A program made the position numbers and the translations under genes. This document shows positions 14,752 to 22,530 of a stretch of 64,000 nt of DNA, in pieces. Within the stretch, counting starts at the first letter, position 1. Every line of letters begins with the position of its first letter. The notes under the pieces were generated by a model. The model saw only the letters and a list, made by a program, of their open reading frames with translations. It was not told where the DNA came from and made no database searches. This DNA comes from Chitinophaga agri (GTDB taxonomy: Bacteria; Bacteroidota; Bacteroidia; Chitinophagales; Chitinophagaceae), in NCBI RefSeq assembly GCF_010093065.1, contig NZ_CP048113.1, positions 7,905,926 to 7,969,925 of the forward strand. Reading direction: 5' to 3'.

Positions 14752-14914
14752 CCCTGCCTGCTTACAAGCACCCATACGCCGCAATAAATTCTACACTATT
14801 GTTTCAGCATGTATACAACTATACTGGCTGACCACGCTTATTGTTACCGAACTGGCATACATGGAATGCTGTTTGTACCTCTTATAGTATTCTTCACCTT
14901 TAAAACTGAATATT

Positions 14915-15109
14915 ATGGGACAGAATAATAAAGACGAACAGTCAGTCCAGAAGACAGATCTTACTGGTAAAGCAGAACAGTCTGAAGCAGCTATTGAACA
15001 GACTGAAAGGGAGAGACACAATAAGGGCGCGAAGGATGTAACGCCTGAAGCACATGAAGAGAAAAAGGAGCTGAAAGAAGCACCTGAAAGCCTTAAAAAT
15101 TCCCGTTGA
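14915..15109 (+). CDS. Small highly charged, probably disordered protein
   Basis: This 64-residue protein is made almost only of polar residues: repeated Glu, Lys, Gln and Ser, with no hydrophobic core. Examples are GKAEQSEAAIEQTERERHN and HEEKKELKEAPESLKN. Such proteins resemble desiccation- or stress-induced hydrophilins in composition, but no motif proves that. It is placed 17 bases before the SDR gene on the same strand and probably shares its transcript. The function is unknown. Confidence 0.5.
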   Translation: MGQNNKDEQSVQKTDLTGKAEQSEAAIEQTERERHNKGAKDVTPEAHEEKKELKEAPESLKNSR

Positions 15110-15126
15110 TCATTAAACCATATCTT

Positions 15127-16029
15127 ATGCCAGTAGTAAATATGAACAATCGAAATCAGTACGCGCTGATCACTGGCGCAACCAGTGGCTTCGGCTATGA
15201 GTTGGCAAAGCTTTTTGCCGCAGATGGTTACAGTCTGATACTCGTAGCGCGGTCTGAAGAAAGATTACAGGAGGTGACCAACGAATTGAAAACACAATAT
15301 AGTGTGGAGGTAACACCCATTGCCACAGATCTGTTCCGACCTGAAGCTGCAAAGGAAATATACGACGAAGTACAGGCGCGTGGCATTGTGGTCAATTACC
15401 TGGTAAATGATGCCGGACAGGGTGAATGGGGTAAATTCATCGATATAGACCTGCAGCGCAGTCTGGACATCATTCAACTGAACATTTCCTCCCTGGTCGC
15501 ACTGACGAAATACTTTGCCACTGATATGGTGGCAAGAGGGGATGGACACATTCTTCAGCTGGGTTCGGAAGCAGGGAAGGCGCCTATGCCACTGTTGTCG
15601 GTCTATGCAGCCACCAAGGCATTTGTGATATCTTTCAGTGCTGCTATCAGTAATGAACTCGAAGGAACGGGTGTGCATGTTACGGTATTGTTACCGGGAG
15701 CAGCAGATACAGATTTCTTCCATAAAGCGAATATGGAACACACAAAAACATATAGGGAGGAATCACTACAAACGCCTGAAGAAGTAGCAAAGGACGGGTA
15801 TGAAGCACTGATGAGTGGTGAAAGCAGGGTCATTTCGGGTGGTAAGACAAAAATGCATGTATATATGTCTAACCTGATGAGTGATGAAATGAATGCCGCC
15901 AATATGCGTAAGCTCATGGAGCCATCTACGGAGGAAGAGGGAAGGGAACATGCCGATCATGAGCCGTCCCGCAGAGAAAGAGACCTCATTGGCCATGAGT
16001 CAGGAGATATGAAAGAGAGACAGGAATAA
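15127..16029 (+). CDS. SDR-family NAD(P)-dependent oxidoreductase
   Basis: Starting at ATG 15127 this is 300 residues; an ATG at 15142 is an alternative. The classical SDR motifs are present: ITGATSGFGYELA for cofactor binding, NDAGQGEWG, a catalytic Ser in LQLGSEAGKAPM, and the YAATKAF pair of Tyr and Lys. After about residue 240 there is a hydrophilic extension of roughly 60 residues, rich in Glu and Arg, that is not part of the SDR fold. The substrate is unknown. The gene follows the small charged protein gene closely and ends in a hairpin that overlaps its own stop codon. Confidence 0.84.
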   Translation: MPVVNMNNRNQYALITGATSGFGYELAKLFAADGYSLILVARSEERLQEVTNELKTQYSVEVTPIATDLFRPEAAKEIYDEVQARGIVVNYLVNDAGQGEWGKFIDIDLQRSLDIIQLNISSLVALTKYFATDMVARGDGHILQLGSEAGKAPMPLLSVYAATKAFVISFSAAISNELEGTGVHVTVLLPGAADTDFFHKANMEHTKTYREESLQTPEEVAKDGYEALMSGESRVISGGKTKMHVYMSNLMSDEMNAANMRKLMEPSTEEEGREHADHEPSRRERDLIGHESGDMKERQE

Positions 16030-16043
16030 CCCCTGTCTCTCTT
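16013..16043 (+). terminator. Rho-independent terminator overlapping the SDR stop codon
   Basis: The arms AAGAGAGACAGG (16013-16024) and CCTGTCTCTCTT (16032-16043) form a perfect 12-bp stem with a 7-base loop. The loop contains the TAA stop codon (16027-16029). A T-rich stretch (CTTTTAT) follows. The left arm is coding sequence. Confidence 0.75.
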
Positions 16044-16133
16044 CTTTTATAGTGGCTGTTCAGGATAGAAGCCGAAGGGAATTTGATTAAACCTCCCTCT
16101 CCCGACCTGAAATGCGTTCGCAGCTTTATTCTT

Positions 16134-16790
16134 TTAGAAATTATTGACAACTAAGCGCTTCTCAAAAACTGCGGACCAGATAAATCTGCGGAAGTAATAC
16201 TGCTCGTAGACACGATCATATCCGTGTGATTGAAACAATGGAAGCGTATTTGTCAGTGCGCTGGCTTCTACTGCGCATAATATCCTGAAAAAAAGATACA
16301 TGCTGTTTAACAATAGCTGTTGCCAGTAGGGCATGTGCTGCTGATAATGAAAGTCAGTGAACAACCACTTTCCACCAGGAGACAGCATGGTATTCAGATG
16401 CTGAAATAGTCCTGGTATCCGCTCTTCTTTAAAATTGTCAAACAGGAAAGGAGTAATGATCACATCAACGCCAGTCAGGCCGGTTTGTGACAGTTCAAAG
16501 TTTTCTATTGCCTGATTGATGAATGTAACCTTATTCGGCAGGTAGTTGGTTTTTGCGGCTTTAGCGATCATATTCGCAGAGAGCTCTACGTAGTAAATGT
16601 GTAACCCCGGTGGACATTTTTCAGCGATCGCCTCCAGTATCCAGCCGGTGCCTCCACCAGCGATCAGTACATGACTAACAGCCGGAATGTAAGACAGCAA
16701 AGCAGTCTGCGCATCTCTTTGTGAAGAGCCGAATACCATTCTGCTCAAGAGATCATAGTACCTGGCGATATTGTCGTAGTTATTTTTCAT
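16134..16790 (-). CDS. Class I SAM-dependent methyltransferase
   Basis: This 218-residue protein starts YDNIARYYDLLSRMVFG, typical of ubiquinone/menaquinone-type methyltransferases. The SAM-binding motif I is VLIAGGGTGWILEAIA (residues ~41-56), followed by an acidic strand-2 end in YYVELSANMI and LSPGGKWLFTDF for a post-motif strand. The C-terminal third is aromatic and less conserved. The substrate is unknown. It lies 30 bases after the DHA2 transporter gene, so both are probably one transcript controlled by the operator upstream of the transporter. Confidence 0.8.
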   Translation of the reverse strand: MKNNYDNIARYYDLLSRMVFGSSQRDAQTALLSYIPAVSHVLIAGGGTGWILEAIAEKCPPGLHIYYVELSANMIAKAAKTNYLPNKVTFINQAIENFELSQTGLTGVDVIITPFLFDNFKEERIPGLFQHLNTMLSPGGKWLFTDFHYQQHMPYWQQLLLNSMYLFFRILCAVEASALTNTLPLFQSHGYDRVYEQYYFRRFIWSAVFEKRLVVNNF

Positions 16791-16820
16791 GGGCCCGTCC
16801 AGGCCTGTAAGTTAATGTTT

Positions 16821-18362
16821 TTAATGGTCTGCCAATATCACCTGTACCTTTTCCCCTTTCTTTTTAGGCGTTGCCAGCAGTAGCAGTGGCAATGCACAGA
16901 TGAATACCAGCCCTACCAGCAGATAGGCATCATTGAAGCTAAGCACAGATGTTTGTTTAATGATGTTGAGATCCATCAGCCGGAGCGCTTTGGCCTGTGC
17001 CTCCTGCGCGCCAGCTCCCCTGGAAAGGAAGAACTGGGTATAGTCGGCCAGCCTTTTTACGGAGGCGGGATTGTCGCCGGTGATGTTGGAGACCAGGTCC
17101 ATCCGGTGTACCGCGTTGCGGTTGGCAAGGTAAGTATTGACCATCGCCAGTCCGAATGATCCGCCTAATTGCCGCATCATATTATTCAGTGCCGCTCCCT
17201 GTGCAAAGTCAGTGGGTGATAATGCTGAAACAGCGAGCACCGATAAAGGTACGGTTGTCATGGCCAGTCCTACACCACGCCATATCAGCGTCGCAGTCAC
17301 ACTCCCCGCACTCACATCCAGGTTGTAGCCCGACATCTGCCAGCTGAAAACAACAAACATCAGCATGCCCGCCGTGATCATTACGATGGGAGAGACGCCC
17401 CGCTGTAATAATCTGGCTGAAATGATCAGTCCTCCAATGGCCAGAATAGCGCCTGGTAAGAGCAGTAGGCCTGTTTGTGTAGGTGTGAAGTTGAGCAGTC
17501 GTTGTGCAAACACTGGTGTCAGGAACACGGAACTGAAAAGCCCCACGCCCGACACAAAGGTCATGATGGCGGCAAGGCTCAGGTTCCTGCTTCTTAGTAC
17601 TCTTAGATTTACCACAGGATTTGGTGTGGTCAGTTCCCACCAGATGAACAGCAGTAAGCCAAAGAAGGCGATCACACTCAGTATGATAATATATCCTGCT
17701 TCAAACCAGTCATCTACTTCACCACGTTCCAGCACCGTTTGCAGGGAACCGATACCAATAGCGAGCAGTATGATGCCTGCCCAGTCTATGCTGCCTGTCT
17801 GTCCTTTGCTTTCAGGCTCCTTCAGCAATACATAACAGATGCTGGCAGCGGCGATACCGATAGGAATATTGATGTAAAAGATCCATGGCCAGTTATAGAA
17901 TTCTGTGATATATCCACCCAGTGTCGGTCCGATAGTAGGGCCGACAAAAACACCCACACCAAATAATGCGCTTGCTACGCTTTGTTTTTCTTTAGGGAAC
18001 AGTTCAAATACTATTACCTGTGACACAGATAACAGGGCGCCACCGCCCATGCCCTGCAGGAAGCGAAATGCTACCAGCATCCAGATGTTGGTGGCCTGTC
18101 CGCACATAAAGGAAAAGAAGGTGAAGGCGATGATAGAACCGATATAATAGTTACGTCGTCCAAGTTTATTGGCCAGGAAACTGGTGATGGGAATGATGAT
18201 CACATTGGCAATGGCGTAGGCAGTGATCACCCAGGAAGTGTCCTCGAGTGTGGCACCCAGGTTACCGCTCATGTGCGAGAGCGCTACATTCACTATAGAC
18301 GTGTCTATCAGCTCCATTACTGCAGCAGCAATAACGGTGATCAGCAGAAGGGTCCTTTTCAT
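16821..18362 (-). CDS. DHA2-family MFS drug efflux transporter (EmrB/QacA type)
   Basis: This 513-residue protein has about 14 membrane helices. Family marks include MELIDTSIVNVALSHMSG in helix 1, TSWVITAYAIANVIIIP, the motif A-like NKLGRRNYYIG, and motif C GVGVFVGPTIGPTLGGYI that marks antiporters. Such pumps use the proton gradient to export toxic compounds; the substrate is not known. The start lies 21 bases after a 30-bp perfect-armed palindrome that matches sites upstream of the TetR and SDR genes, so TetR control is very likely. The methyltransferase gene follows it. Confidence 0.9.
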   Translation of the reverse strand: MKRTLLLITVIAAAVMELIDTSIVNVALSHMSGNLGATLEDTSWVITAYAIANVIIIPITSFLANKLGRRNYYIGSIIAFTFFSFMCGQATNIWMLVAFRFLQGMGGGALLSVSQVIVFELFPKEKQSVASALFGVGVFVGPTIGPTLGGYITEFYNWPWIFYINIPIGIAAASICYVLLKEPESKGQTGSIDWAGIILLAIGIGSLQTVLERGEVDDWFEAGYIIILSVIAFFGLLLFIWWELTTPNPVVNLRVLRSRNLSLAAIMTFVSGVGLFSSVFLTPVFAQRLLNFTPTQTGLLLLPGAILAIGGLIISARLLQRGVSPIVMITAGMLMFVVFSWQMSGYNLDVSAGSVTATLIWRGVGLAMTTVPLSVLAVSALSPTDFAQGAALNNMMRQLGGSFGLAMVNTYLANRNAVHRMDLVSNITGDNPASVKRLADYTQFFLSRGAGAQEAQAKALRLMDLNIIKQTSVLSFNDAYLLVGLVFICALPLLLLATPKKKGEKVQVILADH

Positions 18363-18383
18363 GTATAATGATTGTATGAAAAA

Positions 18384-18413
18384 CCAGTATTATACCGATT
18401 GGTATAATACTGG
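18384..18413. promoter_or_regulatory. TetR-type operator upstream of the DHA2 transporter
   Basis: A 30-bp palindrome has perfect 13-bp arms (CCAGTATTATACC and its complement, 18384-18396 and 18401-18413) around a GATT centre. The 18-mer ATTATACCGATTGGTATA inside it recurs exactly at 19197-19214. It lies between the SDR stop (18432) and the transporter start (18362). Confidence 0.85.
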
Positions 18414-18431
18414 TCATGGAAAAAGGAAAGA

Positions 18432-19172
18432 TTAGTTCCCGCCGTTCATTACAGCAAACGCCTGGGCGGGAGAGGACAGGAACAGTTTATATAACTCGGC
18501 AGTATTGCCTACATGTATTTCATATTCATCGGATGCAATTGCATCTGTTAAAGCTGCTGCAACACCAGCTGCCGGCATACCATTTTCACCGCCGATCTCT
18601 CTGGAGAATTCTGTATTTACCAGTGGTGGCATCAGTTCAAACACTTTGATGTTGGTGTCGGCCAGTGTATGCCTCAGCGTTTGCGTATAAGAGTGCAATG
18701 CGGCTTTGCTGGCAGCGTATCCCGGGAGCCTGCTACCAGGTGTGATGGCTACGATAGATGATACATTCACGATAGCGGCAGCTGGTTGTTGTGACAGGAG
18801 AGGGAGCAGTATCTCATTCAGTCTGATAACAGACAGATAGTTGGTATGCATCTCTTCAGCGGCTTTGCTGTAAGCGTTTGCGCCTGCTTCCAGTTTGTAG
18901 AGGTGGGCGGCGGCAGCGTTGTTGATGACGATATTCAATGAAGGAAAATCCTTTTTCAGTCTTGCTGCCAGCGCCAGTACGTCTTCTTCTTTAGATACGT
19001 CAGACACGATAGGTGTCACGTTTTTCAGTTGCGCAGCAGCTTTATTGATAGTATCAGCATTTCTACCGGTGATGATCACCTGATTTCCTTTTTCTGATAA
19101 TAATTTGGCTGTCTGAAAGCCAATACCAGCCCCTCCGCCTGTAATGAGGACGGTGTTATTACTTGTTTTCAT
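18432..19172 (-). CDS. SDR-family oxidoreductase (DltE-like)
   Basis: This 246-residue protein is a classical short-chain dehydrogenase. It has TGGGAGIG for the cofactor, an Asp-rich end of strand 4 (SDVSKEED), NNAAAAH, a catalytic Ser in NVSSIVAI, and YAASKAAL with the Tyr-Lys pair. The C-terminal half LMPPLVNTEFSREIGG resembles DltE-type members. The natural substrate is unknown. Its start is 24-42 bases from the operator at 19197-19214. It lies between the TetR gene and the efflux gene with a separate copy of the operator before each gene, so the three transcripts appear to be controlled together. Confidence 0.86.
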   Translation of the reverse strand: MKTSNNTVLITGGGAGIGFQTAKLLSEKGNQVIITGRNADTINKAAAQLKNVTPIVSDVSKEEDVLALAARLKKDFPSLNIVINNAAAAHLYKLEAGANAYSKAAEEMHTNYLSVIRLNEILLPLLSQQPAAAIVNVSSIVAITPGSRLPGYAASKAALHSYTQTLRHTLADTNIKVFELMPPLVNTEFSREIGGENGMPAAGVAAALTDAIASDEYEIHVGNTAELYKLFLSSPAQAFAVMNGGN

Positions 19173-19196
19173 GTTTTTCTGATTTGAATTGCCTGT

Positions 19197-19214
19197 ATTA
19201 TACCGATTGGTATA
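19197..19214. promoter_or_regulatory. TetR-type operator upstream of the SDR gene
   Basis: The 18 bases ATTATACCGATTGGTATA are identical to the core of the site before the DHA2 transporter. The 16-bp centre (19199-19214) has 6-bp perfect arms (TATACC/GGTATA) around GATT. It lies 24 bases before the SDR start and 19 bases after the TetR stop. Confidence 0.83.
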
Positions 19215-19232
19215 TTTGTAAGTAAAAAAATA

Positions 19233-19817
19233 TTAAAGTGAATCTATGTATTGTTGTGCGACTTCCATCACACTTCTGCCATAGTGTTTTTTGCCTGTTG
19301 TTCTGCTGATCATGATAGCTCCTTCTATCATGGACATGAGCGTAAGTGTTACCTGTTCCACATTCGTACCTGCTGCAATCTCTTTATTGCTGATACCCTG
19401 CGCAATCATCTCCATGGTCTTTTCTTTCCAGGATTCGAGCGCATCCACTACTCGTTTCCGAAGGTCCGGATGCGTATCATCGGCTTCTGTTGCGGTATTT
19501 AACAGCGGACAACCACCTACCGGATAAGCCGTCAGTTGCTCGTCACTGAAAACCCTGGTGCGGACCTTCAGCTTGTCTTTGATCGTAGTGGCTTTGTCCT
19601 CTTCTCCCTGTATATATCCCCTTAATTTCCGGAGATTATAGTCAAAAGATGCCAGTGCCACTTCATCTTTGCTAGCGAAGTTGCCATAAATACTACCCTT
19701 TGTCAATCCGGTAGCCGTTGTCATATCTGAGAGGGAAGTGCCTGCAAATCCCTTGGTGTTAAAGATGGGCGCCGTCTTCTCTACTATAAACTGTCTTGTC
19801 TTTTCTGCCTTGCTCAT
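19233..19817 (-). CDS. TetR/AcrR-family transcriptional repressor
   Basis: From the ATG at 19817 this is 194 residues. The N-terminal helix-turn-helix domain reads FNTKGFAGTSLSDMTTATG then LTKGSIYGNFASKDEV, the classical TetR recognition helix region. The C-terminal ligand domain contains YPVGGCPLLNTATEADD, seen in a group of TetR proteins with a Cys in the ligand-binding region. An upstream Met (19841) is in frame, but the 19817 start fits family length. An ATACC-N4-GGTAT site lies 29-42 bases upstream of it, consistent with autorepression. Matching sites precede the SDR and transporter genes. The inducer is unknown. Confidence 0.9.
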   Translation of the reverse strand: MSKAEKTRQFIVEKTAPIFNTKGFAGTSLSDMTTATGLTKGSIYGNFASKDEVALASFDYNLRKLRGYIQGEEDKATTIKDKLKVRTRVFSDEQLTAYPVGGCPLLNTATEADDTHPDLRKRVVDALESWKEKTMEMIAQGISNKEIAAGTNVEQVTLTLMSMIEGAIMISRTTGKKHYGRSVMEVAQQYIDSL

Positions 19818-19845
19818 ATTGCTTTCATTAAGACAATACAAAATT

Positions 19846-19859
19846 ATACCAGTTGGTAT
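19846..19859. promoter_or_regulatory. TetR-type operator upstream of the TetR gene
   Basis: ATACC-AGTT-GGTAT has the same half-sites and 4-base spacing as the operators before the SDR and DHA2 genes, with a different centre and shorter arms (5 bp). It is probably the weaker, autoregulatory site. Confidence 0.72.
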
Positions 19860-19900
19860 TATTTTCCAAATAAATTTATTGCTGGGCAGTGGGATGTATT

Positions 19901-20065
19901 ATAATTAATTGATTATTAATTATAAGTGGGCTGTATGAAGATAGTTGGTCGACTGGATATTATCGCTCGTAATAACAATTTGTGTTATTAATTCATAACC
20001 TGTGGTTATCCAATATCACTATTAGTGATTTCCTTTAACGCGGTGAACGACTGACATTTGTGTCA
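19901..20065. promoter_or_regulatory. Cluster of five short palindromes upstream of the YeiH-type gene
   Basis: Five perfect inverted repeats lie in a row. They are ATAATTAAT arms at 19901-19909/19915-19923; AATAACA at 19971-19977/19983-19989; ATAACC at 19995-20000/20004-20009; ATCACT at 20015-20020/20024-20029; and TGACA at 20052-20056/20061-20065. The second and third share ATAAC...GTTAT half-sites. They occupy the promoter region of the gene starting at 20081 and could be operators. No protein that binds them can be named from the window. Confidence 0.45.
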
Positions 20066-20080
20066 TTAAAAGAATAAAAT

Positions 20081-21082
20081 ATGAATACGGTTTTACAAGA
20101 CGAACGGACTGGAAAACAGGTTATCAGCAACACAGGCAAGAAACGTTTCCTGGATAAGAGTATTACCACCCGCGAGGTGATCTTTATACTCGCACTGGCC
20201 CTCTGTATGACGCCCTGGGTATCAGCACCGGTAGCATTGACGGGTGGCTTGATCATCGCACAGTTTATCGGGCACCCTTTTCTCCATCTGAATCATAAAG
20301 CGACACATATATTACTGCAGATATCTGTTGTAGGGCTGGGCTTCGGTATGAATATGCATAGTGCACTGAAAGCAGGTAGTGAAGGTTTTATTTTTACGAT
20401 CGCCTCTATCAGTGGGACACTGATCGTTGGATACATCATGGGTAGATTACTGAAGATAGATACGAAGACTTCTCACCTGATATCCTGTGGGACTGCTATC
20501 TGTGGTGGGAGTGCGATCGCAGCTGTATCTCCTGTTATTAAAGCCGAAGAAAAACAGTTGTCTGTAGCATTAGGGACGGTTTTCATACTCAACTCCGCAG
20601 CACTGTTCCTGTTTCCTTTCGTAGGACATCTGCTACATCTAAGTCAGACGCAGTTTGGTTTGTGGAGTGCGATCGCTATTCATGATACCAGCTCTGTCGT
20701 AGGTGCTGCCAGTAAATATGGTCCGCAGGCACTGGAGGTTGCCACTACGGTTAAACTGGCCCGTGCACTCTGGATTATGCCGGCAGTTGTGTTGACGACG
20801 CTTTGTTTCCGCACAGGTAAGCAAAAGATAAAGATCCCCTGGTTTATCGGATTATTCCTGCTGGCCATGTTGCTCCATACTTACTTTCCGATAGCACCTG
20901 TTAGTGAGGTACTTGTGAAAGTGGCAAAGACGGGGCTCACCATTACGCTTTTCCTGATAGGTGCCGGACTCTCCAGAGAAGTACTAAAAGGAGTTGGTTT
21001 TAAGCCATTATTACAGGGCGTAATCTTATGGGCATTGATCTCCGGAGCTGCGCTGTGGGCAGTGATGACCTTAGCCGCATAG
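20081..21082 (+). CDS. yeiH: YeiH-family putative sulfate exporter/transporter (UPF0324)
   Basis: This 333-residue membrane protein has about ten hydrophobic helices and the UPF0324 marks: ILLQISVVGLGFGMN, LISCGTAICGGSAIAAVSP and IAIHDTSSVVGAASKYG, with the conserved TAICGGSAIAA and HDTSSVVGA elements. The final helices contain TLFLIGAGLSREVL. The family is annotated as a putative sulfate exporter, but the substrate is not firmly known. The gene stands alone on the plus strand, divergent from the TetR gene. Its upstream region carries a cluster of palindromes. A hairpin follows the stop. Confidence 0.9.
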   Translation: MNTVLQDERTGKQVISNTGKKRFLDKSITTREVIFILALALCMTPWVSAPVALTGGLIIAQFIGHPFLHLNHKATHILLQISVVGLGFGMNMHSALKAGSEGFIFTIASISGTLIVGYIMGRLLKIDTKTSHLISCGTAICGGSAIAAVSPVIKAEEKQLSVALGTVFILNSAALFLFPFVGHLLHLSQTQFGLWSAIAIHDTSSVVGAASKYGPQALEVATTVKLARALWIMPAVVLTTLCFRTGKQKIKIPWFIGLFLLAMLLHTYFPIAPVSEVLVKVAKTGLTITLFLIGAGLSREVLKGVGFKPLLQGVILWALISGAALWAVMTLAA

Positions 21083-21131
21083 TTTATCATCATCCCCGGG
21101 CATTGCGACAGCGTAATGAAAGGTATCCATG

Positions 21132-21168
21132 TATTCTTCTCTGTTATGTAGGATAGCAGAGAAGAATA
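21132..21168. terminator. Hairpin between convergent genes
   Basis: A perfect 12-bp stem TATTCTTCTCTG (21132-21143) pairs with 21157-21168 around a 13-base loop. It lies 50 bases after the YeiH stop and 7 bases after the S41 peptidase stop on the other strand. No strong U-run follows on either strand, so terminator activity is likely but not certain. Confidence 0.55.
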
Positions 21169-21174
21169 TGCGGG

Positions 21175-22512
21175 TTAAAATGCTGTATCGGAAGCGGACC
21201 ATTGCAGCGCTTCTTCCATGATCACATCTTCCTGTTGTAAATATGCGTCAACAGAGATCAGCACCGGATGTCCGGGAATGATGCCACGACCTTCCTGTTG
21301 TGCACTGCGTACATCCATTACGTATTTAGTGGTCGGTATCCACAGATCCACTTTACTATACGGCAATGTAACCTGTATCATTTGGCCCGAATTGTTCCCC
21401 TCATATCTTCCACCGGTCTCACTGCCGAAAAAAACAGCTCTTGTGTGGCTGTAGGCTACTGAACAGAATTCGGCGGCTGCGGAGAATGTGCCTCCATCAG
21501 TTAATATTGCTACTGGTCCATCGTAATGAAGTGCCGCCGGCTGTTGTACACCCAGCCCTGGTCTGCCGGAGAGCTTTTTTTTATCCTTTTCCTGATACCG
21601 GTAATAAGTAAATTTTTCTTTTGTGAGATACCTGTATAAGGTGACACCATATTCATCCCTGCCGCCACCATTTCCTCGCAGATCAATGATCAGTTTTTTT
21701 ACGCCTGCCTGTTTCAGCTGACGGAATGTTTGCGCAATAAATTTATTGTAATCCAGGTTTGCCTCCTGTAGGTCGTTCAGGTCAAACGTCCGGATAGTAA
21801 GGATGCCGGTTTTATTCTCCGTAACAGAAAAAGACAGCAGCGGCTTTTGGGGTGAAGCTATCTTTAAGGCTTTGATAGCATGTTCCGGTACGGCAGATAA
21901 GGCGGTGCTTTTCACCTGACCGCTTTTATCTTTATATACTACGGTGAATCCGCCGGAGTAGCCATATGTGAGATAGTAATAGAAATAAAAGATCTCATTC
22001 AGTACAATATCTTTTTTCGTGTTGCTGTAGCCGTCAGCCATCAGATAGTTGTGCATCATTTCCCGCATCACTGATGCAGGATGAGAATTGACACTTATCA
22101 GCAGGCTGCCTGCCGGAATGGTATTATTGACACTGGCCGTAATGAAAATACTGTCCGCTGTAACATATGTCAGCAGTGGCAGATAGCTATTCTCTTTGTG
22201 TACGAACTGGTTGAAGGAAGGTGCTGCACCCGTTGACAGATGTCCGTCTCTCACAGCACTGCACAATACTTTTACCATACTGTAGAACTGTCTGTCATCG
22301 GTATCTTCATGGATATGCCGGTAACAGCTGTCAAGCAGCGAATTCATTCTGTCCGCCGTTACAAAAGCATAAGGGTCCGGATGAATGGCGATAAGTTTCT
22401 CATGTAGTAGTTGCAGGTCCGCTTTCAATGAATCTGCCCGTTGTCCGCACACTGTGCAGACACAACAGATCAGGATGAGGGAGAGAACTGTTTTTTTGAG
22501 ATGGGTGAACAT
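21175..22512 (-). CDS. Secreted S41-family peptidase
   Basis: This 445-residue protein begins with a signal peptide, FTHLKKTVLSLILICCVC, with likely cleavage after VCG. An N-terminal helical cap (residues ~25-130) precedes the protease core. The core has KKLIIDLRGNGGGRDEYG and the nucleophile region LTDGGTFSAAAEF, where the Ser follows the GTF, then GSETGGRYEGNNSGQ. S41 (tail-specific/tricorn-like) peptidases cleave unfolded or secreted proteins in the envelope. No PDZ domain is obvious. The gene is 18 bases before the AlkZ-like gene's end, on the same strand, but the functions do not suggest a link. Confidence 0.83.
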   Translation of the reverse strand: MFTHLKKTVLSLILICCVCTVCGQRADSLKADLQLLHEKLIAIHPDPYAFVTADRMNSLLDSCYRHIHEDTDDRQFYSMVKVLCSAVRDGHLSTGAAPSFNQFVHKENSYLPLLTYVTADSIFITASVNNTIPAGSLLISVNSHPASVMREMMHNYLMADGYSNTKKDIVLNEIFYFYYYLTYGYSGGFTVVYKDKSGQVKSTALSAVPEHAIKALKIASPQKPLLSFSVTENKTGILTIRTFDLNDLQEANLDYNKFIAQTFRQLKQAGVKKLIIDLRGNGGGRDEYGVTLYRYLTKEKFTYYRYQEKDKKKLSGRPGLGVQQPAALHYDGPVAILTDGGTFSAAAEFCSVAYSHTRAVFFGSETGGRYEGNNSGQMIQVTLPYSKVDLWIPTTKYVMDVRSAQQEGRGIIPGHPVLISVDAYLQQEDVIMEEALQWSASDTAF

Positions 22513-22530
22513 ACACCCAATTTAGAACAA

